Of a DNA stretch of 64,000 nt, positions 33,558 to 44,164 are shown in pieces. Numbering within the stretch: the stretch's first letter is position 1; the number at the start of each line of letters is the position of its first letter. The position numbers and the translations under genes were made by a program. The notes under the pieces are model-generated. The model made no database searches. It was given only the letters and a program-made list of their open reading frames with translations, and had not been told where the DNA came from. This DNA is from Plenodomus lindquistii. Taxonomy: Eukaryota > Ascomycota > Dothideomycetes > Pleosporales > Leptosphaeriaceae. Where the stretch lies: NCBI GenBank assembly GCA_025504975.1, contig JANUWI010000010.1, positions 558,001-622,000 on the forward strand, read 5' to 3'.

Positions 33558-36500
33558 TCAATCTACAGTCCCCCACTGCGGCGCGCCTTCAATAGCAGGT
33601 CTCTCCTGTCTCAACTTGGCATGCAACTTCGCGCTCTCATCCGCCGACCTCATCACATCCTTCTGCCTCGCCACATTCCTCTCATACACATCCTCCTTAT
33701 CCTTCAACATGCGTCTCTCCACCCCAGCCCGATGCTCCAACTCGCCCCTCCGCTGCTCAATCATCTTCGCTTCCGCGGCGATTGCCGCGCCCGCTTTCCG
33801 CTCATCCGCGGCTTGCCGTTTCGCGGCTGCATCGCGCTCTTGTTCCGTGACTAGATTGTGCCATGCGACCTTCTCCGCGCGCTTCATTCGCTCGGCTTCG
33901 CGGACACGTTGGATTTCGAATTCGTGCTTTTGCTGCTCGAGGGCTTGCCAGTGTTGTTGGGCTGCGGCCGCGGCGGCCTTTTCGGCGTCTTGGGCTTCGC
34001 GCCGCCGGCGGAGAATGTCGCGGTGTGAGGTTTCTTCTAGAGTGCGCGTGTGCTCGTGTGTCTCCTTTGCGTGGCGTAGGGAGAGCTCGTGCTCTTTTTG
34101 GCGGTCAACCAGGCGGGCGATGGGCGCTGGGATGCCGGTTGCGCCAACTGGTTGGAGCGCGGTTTCGGAGTAGTATCTTGGTTCGCAGGCTTTGTCGCGG
34201 AGAAGGGAAAGTAGGTCTTGCTTGATGGGTGTTCGGCTGGGCGTTGGGATCAATTCGACGTACGAGAGTGGTGAGTACCAGAGACCTGATGCGGCGTCGC
34301 GGTACATGTGTTTCTCATCGTTGAGGTCTTTCCAGATTTCCGTTTCGAGGAGGGCTTCAGTGATGGGGAGGGCACTGTAGGCATTGTCCAGGGCTAGCAG
34401 GACGGCTGCCTTTTCGTTTCTCGCTCTGAACTTTGAACTCGCGCCATGGTCCAACAACAATCTGATCAACTGTCGTAGCCGTGACCGCTGCGCACTCGTC
34501 TCAATATGCGCATTCAAACACAATTCTCCCAATGCGTTTCTCCCACCATGCAACCTCGACGGGAAGTTTGGGTCATGTTCATTTTCGACCAATACCTTTG
34601 CCACACCAAGATTCAATTCCCTCGCAGCCTCATGCAAACTTCCATCATTTCTCAAAGCCCGCGGTGCTAGCACCTTGGCCGTCCCTTCACCCGCCACGCT
34701 ACCACTAGCGTACAGTAGCGCAGATCGATTCGACACATCCCGTGCGTCCACGTCCGAGCCTCGCTCCAACAGCGCTTGCGTGACTTCATGCCGGCTGTCC
34801 CGCGCGGCAAGCATGAGCGCCGTTGTTTCCGAGACTGCAGACACGCCCAGCACGGAAGCACCGGCTTGCAAGAGGGCCGTGATGACTGCATCAGAGACAC
34901 GCTTTTGTGGTTGAGCGAGGGCCCAGAGTAGCGCGGGGGCGGCTTCGGCCGAGCCCCCTGATGTTGTGGGGTAGGCGATCATGGTGGGTGTGGAGATGTT
35001 GGGGTTGAACCCATGGGCGAGAAACAGATTGATCAGCGTCTCGTTTCGCGGATAGTGCTGCATTGCCAATATCAAGATTGGTGCGTTTGTGTTATGACGG
35101 CTGTTCTCTAGCTCGTCGGATGTGCAACCATGTGCGAAACAGGAATTGATAGAGGAAATTATCGCTTCGTCTGATATCTTTGATCGAAGGAGTGCAGGAA
35201 CAACGATACTGAAATTTGGCTGGTGAAGCATCAACTTTTCGAAGATGGATACATCTTGGTTTTGCGCTGCAAAAACGAAACATGCTCCATCTACTACATT
35301 CACGTTGGCCTTGTAGTGCAGCAAGAGATCAACCAAGGAACTTATACTCTGCTTCCTGTCGTCAGCGAGCACAGAGCGTAAAGCTGAGTCGATAGCTGTC
35401 TGCTCTACCCCACGACTGAGCAGTTCTTGCGCGATCCTATAGAGACTCTTCTCCTTTTTGGCAATATTCTCAGCAGCTTCTTCAGAAAAGAGTGCGCGAA
35501 ATGCTTTCGTGATGCTAGATCGTGATGGTTGCTGGTGTTTCCCACTGCTGAGAAGTAATGTCGTTAGTGAACTGCTTCCAGAAGTAACAGCAATACTCAG
35601 GGCTTCGCCATCGTTGTGACTCACAGAAGCTCCTTGTCCCAATAGCAACTTGGTAGTGGTGGTATCCTTGGTCGAGTGGACATGCGTGACTTCGGAGACA
35701 AGCGCCTGGTCAAGAGCCCCTTGCGGAACGCCAATCTTCAGCAGAGCATCGACTAAAGGCGCTTTCTGGCCAGGATCTTCGAGCGCAATGGCGTATTCGA
35801 AGGCAGCAGTGAGGAGCTTTGGAACGGTGGCTATGAGACGTTGGACAATGTCAATGTTTTCTGCACCGCCGTTTATGCTAATCTGCAAGGTCTCGTGCGC
35901 CGGCGCCTCCTCAAGACCGTTGGATAAGAGTGTTTCGATAATCTCGAGGGTAGAAGGGTGTCTTTTACCGTTCGAGTCGAACGCCAATGGAAGCGCCAAT
36001 GACGTCGTCACGGTTCTGGGCTTCGCCTGGACGATCAATCGCACAAGAGCCACATCTTTCTGTGCAACCGCTAAGGAGAGGGCCCTACCATTCTCAAAGT
36101 TGACGTCGGCACCTCTTTGGACAAGATCTGTTATCAAAGCTCCATCTCGCGTGGAGGATATATCGCTGACAGCGTCGACAAGAGCTTGACTGACTTCTGG
36201 ACCTCGTGCTCCATGATCAAGTAACATTCTCGAGACTTGCCGGCGAGCTGTTGGTTTGTAGTCAGATCGTAAAAGTGGGAACACGGTTGCCAGAACTTCA
36301 GGGGCAGGACGAGACTTCAGGAGCATACTCAGGCATGCCATGTCCTGCCTCAGAACTGCAGAATGAAGGGGGCCATCGGATCTCGGGTCAATTGAAGCGC
36401 CAGCACTGAGCAGCAGTTCCAGTAATTGTGTGTCTCCGTCTTTGGTCGCTCGTGTAAGCCATTGCCCGAGTGGTGGGCCCGTAGCACCTTTTTGGATAAG

Positions 36501-37706
36501 AGCCTGAATGACACGGAGTCTGTCCGCTTGCGGAGTCTCTGCTGGTAGCGCCGTGAGCGCCATTGATGCGTGAGAAGGTGATATTTGGGTTTGGAGAATC
36601 GCTTCCACCAAAGGCCAATTGAAATGTTCCACAGCGAGCATAAGACATTCGGCATCGCGCTCTAGAGTTGATACGCCGTAATTGATCATCGTCATGGCAC
36701 CTGATGTAAGGTCATGCCGTACGGCGCAAATAAGGAGACCTGGAAGTCCGATACTATTGGCTGGAAGTCCACAACAGAACAACAACTGAAGGAAGAGGCA
36801 TGTTGCCTGTGGCGTTGGCAACCGCATCGTGGTATCGAGTAGTCGCTGCAAGGTAGGCTGCGTCAGAGGAATTGGACCAGCGCATATTGCCACGGCCAAT
36901 TTGTAGTCTTGCATACCAATGGTCGTGTTCAGTGCGCTTGAAGAGTCGAAGTTGGGATCGGCTCCGTTCGCTACGAGTAAAGATACGATTGGTTCGGACT
37001 TCTGCTGAACAGCAACCGGTAGGCATGATGAGATGATGTCTGGACGAAGTGATTTGGGCGCCCTCAGAAGCAGTCGTACGTAGTTCTGGTCCCCGGATCG
37101 CACTGCGTTCGCCAGCGCATTTGGAAAGCTGTTGAGGTCGGCTCCATGACGCAAGAGTTCTTGTATGCAAGCCTGGTCGTTCGCAGTAAGAGCAGCTTTC
37201 AGTCCCTCATCCAGCGTAGTTTGATCCGCTCCAGAACTAGCAAGGAGGTTGACGGAGTCTGCTCTTCGCTGTGAGGCGGCTTGTTGGAGGACCGTGCTTC
37301 GTCGGCGCAGGCTAGTATTAGGCTGATTACTCTTCTTCTTCTTGTCGGGAGTCTCGATGAAGTTAACCTTGGCTCCCAGGCTCAGGAACGCTTGGATAAG
37401 ACCAGGACCCGTTGTTGGAACTCGGATTACGGAGGACAAGGCCTGATCAAGCTCATCCTGTGAGAACAAGCTCGCGTCTTGGGCCCTTTCCTTCTCTTTT
37501 GAGCTTTTGAATATGCTCTTCAACACACTTTTGTTCTCTGGATTTTTGGCTCTCCGCTCAAGCAAAATATTTCTCGCCTGGACATGATCATCCTCACTGG
37601 CAGAAATGGCAGGCTGCACAGGTGCTGGCAGACAAGGTTGGCGAGCTTCAGCAGGAACGACGCCCGCGTTTCGGACGAGCTCTTTCAGGGTAATTCGTGA
37701 CTCCAT
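33558..37706 (-). CDS. Giant ankyrin-repeat protein with C-terminal coiled coil
   Basis: Single exon, 1382 residues from the first ATG (MESRITLKELVRNAG); the frame extends upstream without ATG. After a polar N-terminus with basic KSIFKSSKEKER, residues about 90-1130 are divergent ankyrin-type repeats, seen as recurring LLxxGADxN(F) plus GxALxxAV units such as VQRGADVNFENGRALSLAV, LRHGADLNSFPNALANAV and LLERGSDVDARDVSNRSAL. Repeats often alternate with longer helices, giving a unit of about 65-70 residues. Residues about 1200-1370 form a charged coiled coil (LEETSHRDILRRRREAQDAE and onwards). No NACHT, kinase or other enzyme domain was seen. A scaffold role is inferred only. Sense strand changes from C-rich to G-rich near 33900, close to its 3-prime end. 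Confidence 0.85.
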   Translation of the reverse strand: MESRITLKELVRNAGVVPAEARQPCLPAPVQPAISASEDDHVQARNILLERRAKNPENKSVLKSIFKSSKEKERAQDASLFSQDELDQALSSVIRVPTTGPGLIQAFLSLGAKVNFIETPDKKKKSNQPNTSLRRRSTVLQQAASQRRADSVNLLASSGADQTTLDEGLKAALTANDQACIQELLRHGADLNSFPNALANAVRSGDQNYVRLLLRAPKSLRPDIISSCLPVAVQQKSEPIVSLLVANGADPNFDSSSALNTTIGMQDYKLAVAICAGPIPLTQPTLQRLLDTTMRLPTPQATCLFLQLLFCCGLPANSIGLPGLLICAVRHDLTSGAMTMINYGVSTLERDAECLMLAVEHFNWPLVEAILQTQISPSHASMALTALPAETPQADRLRVIQALIQKGATGPPLGQWLTRATKDGDTQLLELLLSAGASIDPRSDGPLHSAVLRQDMACLSMLLKSRPAPEVLATVFPLLRSDYKPTARRQVSRMLLDHGARGPEVSQALVDAVSDISSTRDGALITDLVQRGADVNFENGRALSLAVAQKDVALVRLIVQAKPRTVTTSLALPLAFDSNGKRHPSTLEIIETLLSNGLEEAPAHETLQISINGGAENIDIVQRLIATVPKLLTAAFEYAIALEDPGQKAPLVDALLKIGVPQGALDQALVSEVTHVHSTKDTTTTKLLLGQGASVSHNDGEALSIAVTSGSSSLTTLLLSSGKHQQPSRSSITKAFRALFSEEAAENIAKKEKSLYRIAQELLSRGVEQTAIDSALRSVLADDRKQSISSLVDLLLHYKANVNVVDGACFVFAAQNQDVSIFEKLMLHQPNFSIVVPALLRSKISDEAIISSINSCFAHGCTSDELENSRHNTNAPILILAMQHYPRNETLINLFLAHGFNPNISTPTMIAYPTTSGGSAEAAPALLWALAQPQKRVSDAVITALLQAGASVLGVSAVSETTALMLAARDSRHEVTQALLERGSDVDARDVSNRSALLYASGSVAGEGTAKVLAPRALRNDGSLHEAARELNLGVAKVLVENEHDPNFPSRLHGGRNALGELCLNAHIETSAQRSRLRQLIRLLLDHGASSKFRARNEKAAVLLALDNAYSALPITEALLETEIWKDLNDEKHMYRDAASGLWYSPLSYVELIPTPSRTPIKQDLLSLLRDKACEPRYYSETALQPVGATGIPAPIARLVDRQKEHELSLRHAKETHEHTRTLEETSHRDILRRRREAQDAEKAAAAAAQQHWQALEQQKHEFEIQRVREAERMKRAEKVAWHNLVTEQERDAAAKRQAADERKAGAAIAAEAKMIEQRRGELEHRAGVERRMLKDKEDVYERNVARQKDVMRSADESAKLHAKLRQERPAIEGAPQWGTVD

Positions 37707-39313
37707 TGCGAGCGTTCTGTCACTGTAGTTGACATGTCTGCAAGGGGAAACAAAAGATGCCTTGCGCAACTACTCGGTGTGCGCGAAAGTCGTGGCGCAA
37801 CGCGTGTACATAGCGCTGGTGCTTACGGGCACGGATGCAGCTAGCCTTCATCCGGCCCAACGGAATCCGGAGTGGTGTATACTCCACCTTCGTCATCGGA
37901 CGGTGTGCAGAGCGAACCTCCGCTCTCAGTATTAATACATAGTGTAGTAGCGAGACACTATGATCAATCGAGTCAACCATCCACGTTCTGGGCATACGAA
38001 GTGCACAGAGGCGGACACGCATGGTCCGTGTGGCGTGTTGAGCATGAACTATTACTGAGACCCCAGGTTCCCCACTGCCCACTACCCGTCTGTCTTCTGG
38101 ACTCTCTCTCCCTTCGAGACGATGTGGGCTCTCTTTGACTCTGGTCTGACACTAATGCAGGCCCATCGACTTGCCTGAAGAGCCTGTTTCGTCCATGTTT
38201 GACGGCCCGATCAGGATCGTTCACTCCACCTGTGTGCACCGAGAACTGTGACCGGAGCATGTACAAGTCTCTACACGCCTGAACATGGAATCAGGCACTT
38301 GTTTGTATTGTTTCAAACTGGTAGCACACGAACCGTGAGCCTCCAGCGTCCTGTTCGGCTGAGGCGGCTCTCCACGTTTCAACCTTGCGACAGATTCTGC
38401 AGGTACCGTTTCAACTTCGAGCTGTCAGCATCCTACAACACAGCTTTGGAATGCTTCTCTTCTGCCAACGATTGCTGTGACTTCTCACCGGAGAGTACAC
38501 GCAGAATGTTGCTTGCACGCTCGCAACCCCTGCCTTCGCCTAACACACTGTTCTCGTCTCCGCTTCCTTCGCGTGGTAATGCGGCGCTAATTCCACCCAA
38601 AATACTTTCACTATTGACTGACCCCGGATCGCCGGCGCAATAGACTCAAGCTTTTTGCCTGCTCCTGCCAGATCCATGGATTGCCGTCGCCCGTGCAATG
38701 CCTGACGAACGGCTTGCATCTACTTTAACCGACACACTACTCTCCCGTTTCAAACGCACGTCTATCAATGTTGGCATGTACCAGTATCTCGCCGAAACGA
38801 CTCCCAATCCTCAAGACACCGAACACGGAAGGTACTGCTGTTGGATTACGTTGTATTCACATCCAGCACAACAGATTCCAACAAGAAAGGTACATGTGCT
38901 TGTGTTTCGTCTCGCGGCGAATTGTGGAATTCTGGGAAGGTCCTGCAGCAGCAATCTCAATCCATGTCGTTGTGGCACCGAAGGATGGAGGCTAGAAAGG
39001 TATTTAGACGCCTGGACGAAGCGCTTCAACGACCAGAGCAAGAATAGCACGCCTCGACCTTTCTACTACTGAGCTAATACTCTCCTTCCTTTTTTCGAGG
39101 GTTTCTTTTCCGTTCAATACTCTTTAGCAAGCTCTGGTAGCTTGTTGTTTATACTTAGACTTATTCCATCGCCAATTGTTTCGCACGTCGCAAGATTTCT
39201 CCGTTCGTTCTTTAGATCTCAACAAGCATCGTTCTACCAAAATCCCATCGTCAGGCAGCGAAACCATCATCGAACAAGAGCCACCATCTACCAAATCCCC
39301 ACACACAACCATC
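37707..39313. other. Intergenic, divergent promoters of ankyrin and DUF3455 genes
   Basis: About 1.6 kb. A weak spliced frame (38698 to about 39001) is possible but unsupported. No repeat, RNA gene or transposon was recognised. The ends hold the promoters of the two flanking genes. Confidence 0.45.
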
Positions 39314-39985
39314 ATGCACGCTTCCACGATCCTCACGGCTCTAGCCCTCCCCTTCGCCCTCGCAGCCCCAGCACCACCACCACCACGCCTCCCCTTTCCC
39401 CATACAAGTCACATATACAGCCGCCAAAACGACTCCATGACCCCCGCTCCCGCCCCCTCCCCCCCAATCTGCGACCTCTCGACCCTCGTCCAACCCCCCA
39501 ACACCCTTACCCCACCCACCCCCTCCATGCGCCTCGTCCTCATCGCCCTCGGCCACGGCACCCAAAACTACACCTGCGCAACCCCATCCTCCGCTCCCTC
39601 CTCAATCGGCGCACTCGCAACCCTCTACGACGCCTCCTGCGCTTTATCCCTTAACCCGAGCACCGCAACCACCGATCTCGCCGCCGTGCAGGACTCAGCA
39701 GCGGTGATAGGCACCCACTTCTTCGTCGACAATACGACGCCGGATTTCGATATCCCGGCGCTGGGTAACACGCAGGTGAAGAAGGTCGAGGATGTAAATG
39801 CGCCTGATGCAAAGGATGTCAAGTGGTTGAGGCTGCAGGCGCAGGAGGTGGGGACTACGAGTCTGGTTAAGATGGTGTATCGGTTGGGGACGGTGGGGGG
39901 TGTTGCACCTGCGACGTGCGAGGGGAGGGGGGCGGGAGAGGTGGTTACTGTAGAGTATGAGGCGCAGTATTGGATTTATGCTTAG
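39314..39985 (+). CDS. Secreted DUF3455 protein
   Basis: Single exon, 223 residues. A signal peptide (MHASTILTALALPFALAAPA) precedes the DUF3455 domain, recognised by LVLIALGHGTQNYTC, GALATLYDASC, IGTHFFVDNTTPDFDI, VKWLRLQAQ, YRLGTVGGVAPATC and the end VEYEAQYWIY. The family is common in fungi and bacteria; it is sometimes mislabelled malate dehydrogenase, and its function is unknown. Extracellular location is inferred from the signal peptide. Sense strand turns from very C-rich to G-rich at about 39740. Confidence 0.9.
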   Translation: MHASTILTALALPFALAAPAPPPPRLPFPHTSHIYSRQNDSMTPAPAPSPPICDLSTLVQPPNTLTPPTPSMRLVLIALGHGTQNYTCATPSSAPSSIGALATLYDASCALSLNPSTATTDLAAVQDSAAVIGTHFFVDNTTPDFDIPALGNTQVKKVEDVNAPDAKDVKWLRLQAQEVGTTSLVKMVYRLGTVGGVAPATCEGRGAGEVVTVEYEAQYWIYA

Positions 39986-40368
39986 CGTTGTGAGAGGATG
40001 GTTTGGTTATGTGGGTATGAGGTTCTTTTCTGTCGTGGTGGAGGCGCGTTTCTCTTTTGTTTGGATTTTTTTTTTGCTTTGATGGTTCTGGTGGATAATG
40101 AGGTGCTGTGTGTGTGTGTGTGTGTGTATGTGTGTGTGTGTGTGTGCGAGATGGAGATAAATGATCTGGAATGATATGTATGAATTCGATCTTTACCGTA
40201 TTAGTAGCGTCCGGTCGTGCTCAGTGCCACTACTCTCAGCGTTCTCACCAACATGATAGCGGGACTTGCGGATGAAGAACTCTAAATTAGACATGAGAAA
40301 GAATGATGCTACATGTCCTCCCATGTCAACTTCACCATATTTCTCTTCCCTTCAGAATCGATGCGCTC
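39986..40368. other. Convergent 3-prime region with TG microsatellite
   Basis: Between the DUF3455 gene and the acid phosphatase gene; it holds both 3-prime regions and a TG dinucleotide tract. Confidence 0.6.
40106..40147. repeat. (TG)n microsatellite
   Basis: About twenty TG units interrupted once by TATG, about 120 bp after the DUF3455 stop codon. Confidence 0.9.
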
Positions 40369-42216
40369 CTATTGGAGCCCAGTTACTCTTTGTTGCAAGA
40401 AACTGATACTTCCAGCAGCATCCTCACTCAGTCCACATACTTTTTTGAAATTTCCAACTTGCTCTCCTTTCTTCTTCGTCCTCTCTACAAACTCTTCGAG
40501 AGGACAGCTTTTGCCTGGGCCATTATCACAATCTGGAATAGCAGTGATGCCATCGTTGATGTTAAGCCTGACGAACTTTTCTGCGCCATATGACAGGAGT
40601 TCGAAGATGATGCGACCGCCCATAGGAAAAACTGATGACTTGCGCCATTTGCGGTCGTGGGCGATGTGCGTGGTCGGCAGATGTTCTTCATCATTAATGA
40701 TGTCCAAGGCGGTCAGCATTGGTGCAAGGTCGCCATCGTGAACACTAAGTGGTGTGAGTGAAGTTCCGAGGTCTGATCAGGGCTGACCTTACAAGCTGAA
40801 GAAGAAGGGTCCCGCCTGGGGTCCTTCGACGAGTAAATTCATTGTTGCGTTGAGCCATAGCCACCCCATACTTGCAGCGTACTTGTTTCCAGGCCCGGCA
40901 CGATAGTAATGAAGCACATCACGAGCGTACTCGAAGGCTAAGAAGTCATCTCGTGTGAAGACATTGCACCAGTCACTGTGTCCGCGTACAAGTATCTCGA
41001 AGCCGCACATCTCCTGCATGGCGTAGATTTCCTCATCGCTGAACGTCATGTCTGTCTGTTCTTCGAGACGGCGGCGAATTGGTGGAGTGTATGTCGCTCG
41101 GAATTTGTCACGTTTGCGTAACCCCTGTGCGGATCCCTCTGCTATGTCTGACTTGCTCAGTAAACATGTCCTCCCTGGGGTCAGCGTATCTGCGCCAGCC
41201 GAAGAGTGTTCGGTGATTGTCACCATGCGTGCCGAGAGCTGCTTGTCGTTATGTTTGCTGAAAAAACCCCGTGCAAAATGCAGAGCTGTCTGAGCAACGC
41301 GCTGCGAATCGCTGTTCCAAATAGTGATAGGTTTTTCTGATAAAGACGGGGAGTGATTCGAGACAAGGTGCTGGTAGCGAGTACGAAGGCGAACGCCAGT
41401 GGTAAAAGCAGCCAGAGTTCCAGCATACGGGCCAGTATTGGTTAACTGCTCCAGATCATCGTCATCTTTTGCGTGGGAGTTAGCCAGAGTCATCATAATA
41501 ATTCAATGGTAATTCTTGAGAAAGACCATCGTGATTTGCAAGCTGGGAGGGGCAACGACGAAAACTGGGCGATCGATACTTGTGCTTTTGAAGGTGGAAG
41601 ATACGTACCATTCCAGAAGAGTTTCCAGGTGTTGAAGAAGGCAAGATTGCCCTCAAATACTTTACCGCTCGACTTCATACGCTCAACAACTGCTTTCTGG
41701 ACTATACCTTTGTCAGTATTCGATCTTATTCGATAAGACTTCAACTTACGCAGCCCGTGTCTGTTCGTTGGATAGCGCTCTGCATGTCGGGACATCTTTA
41801 CAAGGTCAAGATCAATATGCCGAACACCCAAACACAGGAGCAGATCAGCAACATACCATATGCACTTGTTCAACAACACATCCTTCTGGAACAGCAATGC
41901 CGCCATGCACAACATCGGTGGTCTTCTCAATCCATGGACCGTTACCACCTAGATGGTATAAGATGTTCCAATCGTCGGTTGTGATGCCAGCGCCAAGTTG
42001 ATGTTCTGGGGGTGTCTCATGACCACGATCTGGATGCCACCAACTATTCCAGCTCGAGTGGTGTGGCGTGTGGCTTACTTCAGTACCGGATGGACATGTC
42101 AAGAGGCTGTGAAAAAGAGAGAAGGAAGTCAAGGAGTAGTAGGCCGAGAAAAGCGTCGCTGAAATGATTGCAAATCCTGATGTTATAACGGCTGCCCAGC
42201 CCAATGACTTGTGCAT
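40369..42216 (-). CDS. Histidine acid phosphatase, membrane-anchored
   Basis: Hydrolyses phosphomonoesters (acid phosphatase or phytase class) via a phosphohistidine. Five exons (42216-41857, 41795-41750, 41701-41609, 41465-40793, 40744-40369) encode 515 residues. The catalytic RHxxRxP motif reads SRHAERYPT and is carried on a 46-nt exon. The second catalytic motif HD is in FVHDGDLAPML, just after the last intron. LTNTGPYAGTLAAFTTGVRLRTRY is a family hallmark. The N-terminus, AAVITSGFAIISATLFSAYY, is a single hydrophobic helix without a clear cleavage site, so the enzyme may be a type II membrane protein. Exact substrate is unknown. The 3-prime end is the least certain part. It is divergent from the FMN oxidase gene. 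Confidence 0.9.
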
Positions 42217-42727
42217 GGTGACCTGCAAGTGATAGTAACGTTGAAAGTAATGACTGATGGACTATGCTAGTATAGATAATTTTATACGAAGACATTGTTG
42301 CAGTGTCTGCATGGAAGACCAAGAAGGAGAGCGGTGTGTTGCAAATGCTTATTCCTGCCAAGTAGCCTTGGTGGCTAGCATTTGCAGAGCGGACGCGTGT
42401 GTTCATTATGCCTGAACAATCAAGCAGGAGCAATTGGTGATTATGTCCGCACGAAAATCTCTGTGATTGATAGGCTTGGTGTGCAGTGCATGTCATATGT
42501 GCCAAACAATTTGGTGGAATGTGAATGTGTCAAACGTCGGACCAGGAAGACGACGCGACGCGACAGGGATGACTGGTGGACCTCGGCATCTCAAGTCGAG
42601 CTCCACCTCCGCATTCTCCACCTTCTCGCGGCTTGACCATCACGGCTTTTTTGCGCGTTGATTTGTTTCGAAACCCGTTGACTCGAGGTTTCCTATCGAG
42701 GTCCGGCGGAAAACAGCGGCTCCCACC
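42217..42727. promoter_or_regulatory. Divergent promoter, acid phosphatase / FMN oxidase
   Basis: 511 bp between two start codons. No CACGTG/G Pho4-type site was seen, so phosphate control of the phosphatase cannot be argued from this stretch. No clear TATA box was identified. Confidence 0.45.
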
Positions 42728-44065
42728 ATGTCCTCGACTAAGCCCTCCTCCTCGGCCACAACCACCGTCTACGACCCCGATCCCACGTCCTACGTTGCAT
42801 ACCAACGCGAAATCTACTCGGCTCTCCACCCTCCCAAATACTCGACAAAGCCCTCGCAATGGGAGGCTGCCGCCCGCGCTGCTGTCCCCTTACCAAATTT
42901 CCTCTACTCCTACGGCGCCGCCAGCAGCGAGTCCACACATGCCGCCAACCGCTCAGCTTTCGAGCGGTACCGGCTGCGGCCCTGGATGCTGGTCCAGGCG
43001 ACACGGCGCGACATGTCGGTTGAGCTCTTTGGAAGGAAATACAGGAGTCCCATACTCGTCGCGCCAATCGGCGTGCAAGAAATCATGCATGCAGACGGCG
43101 AGGAGGCAACAGCACGAGCCTGCAAGGCCGTCGGCGTCCCCATGATCCTCTCCACAGCCGCAACACGCAGCATCGAGCAAGTCGCCCACGCAAACGGCGA
43201 CGGAGACCGCTGGTACCAACTCTACTGGCCCAAACCCCAAGCCGAAGAATTCACCGCCAGTCTCCTCTCCCGCGCAAAAGCCAACGGCTTCCAAGTCCTC
43301 GTCGTAACCCTCGACACCTTCATGATCGGCTGGCGCCCCAGCGACCTCGACGAATCCTACCTCCCCTTCATCTACGGCCAAGGCTGCCAAATCGGCTTCT
43401 CAGACCCCGTCTTCCAGCGCATGTACGCAGAAGAACAAGCAAAAGACACACGCTCCACCGCCGAAAAGATTTCAGAAATCTGGCAGATTCTCAAACGCCC
43501 AGGGAGCATCGGCGGTGCGGCAAAGGTGCTGACGCACGCTGGTGTGATTAAAAAGGCAATGTTCTTTACGAGCTTGGTAGCCAGTGGGAATTATCGCGAT
43601 TGGAACGATTTGCAGATTTTGAGGAGGTATTGGGATGGGCCGATTGTGTTGAAGGGGATTCAGACGGTCGAGGATGCGCATCGGGCGATTGAACATGGGA
43701 TGGATGGGATTATTGTGTCGAATCATGGGGGGAGACAGTTGGATGGGGCGGTTGCGTCGATTGATGCGTTGGCGGAGATTGGCGCGGATGAGAAGGTTAA
43801 GAACTCTGGTCTGACTGTTCTCTTCGACAGCGGTATACGGACCGGGTCAGATGTGCTGAAGGCGATTGCGCTGGGGGCCAAAGCCGTATTAGTAGGACGA
43901 CCGTACATTTACGGTCTCGCGATGGGAGGAGAGGAGGGTGTCAAGCATGTACTAAACTGCATGCTCGCGGATACAGACAACTCGCTTGCAAACCTGGGCA
44001 AGAAGAGCACAGCAGAGATTAATCGCGATGACTTGAGAGTAGTTCAAACTTTAGCGAAACTATAG
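42728..44065 (+). CDS. FMN-dependent 2-hydroxyacid oxidase/dehydrogenase
   Basis: Single exon, 445 residues. A TIM-barrel alpha-hydroxyacid oxidase resembling lactate 2-monooxygenase and glycolate/lactate oxidases. Visible elements: the FMN site ILVAPIGVQEIMHADGE, YQLYWP, VVTLDTFMIGWRP, GPIVLKGIQ with the catalytic Lys, the active site SNHGGRQLDG with catalytic His and Arg, and DSGIRTGSDVLKAIALGAKAVLVGRP. No cytochrome b5 domain, so it is not a cytochrome b2 type. It ends in AKL, a type 1 peroxisomal targeting tripeptide, suggesting a peroxisomal oxidase that yields hydrogen peroxide. It converges on the short-chain dehydrogenase gene with only 99 bp between stops. Sense strand flips from C- to G-rich near 43500. 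Confidence 0.93.
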   Translation: MSSTKPSSSATTTVYDPDPTSYVAYQREIYSALHPPKYSTKPSQWEAAARAAVPLPNFLYSYGAASSESTHAANRSAFERYRLRPWMLVQATRRDMSVELFGRKYRSPILVAPIGVQEIMHADGEEATARACKAVGVPMILSTAATRSIEQVAHANGDGDRWYQLYWPKPQAEEFTASLLSRAKANGFQVLVVTLDTFMIGWRPSDLDESYLPFIYGQGCQIGFSDPVFQRMYAEEQAKDTRSTAEKISEIWQILKRPGSIGGAAKVLTHAGVIKKAMFFTSLVASGNYRDWNDLQILRRYWDGPIVLKGIQTVEDAHRAIEHGMDGIIVSNHGGRQLDGAVASIDALAEIGADEKVKNSGLTVLFDSGIRTGSDVLKAIALGAKAVLVGRPYIYGLAMGGEEGVKHVLNCMLADTDNSLANLGKKSTAEINRDDLRVVQTLAKL

Positions 44066-44164
44066 TGGGTATTATTTACCAAGCAAAAGCATCAAACCAA
44101 GCAACAGCATCAACAAAGTATGAGGCCCATCACCCATTGAATATGATAGTCATCCCACCTTCCC

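Noticed and set aside
33616..34173. 185-residue open frame on the plus strand opposite the ankyrin gene
   Set aside because: It is the antisense shadow of the alanine/arginine-rich coiled coil.
37707..37769. Upstream extension of the ankyrin frame (from MRKASF)
   Set aside because: It would start at TTG rather than ATG; the first true ATG is at 37706.
38698..39001. Possible two-exon small protein starting MPDERLASTL
   Set aside because: A 43-nt intron would join two frames in phase, but the product (about 80 residues) matches nothing I know and the branch site is weak.
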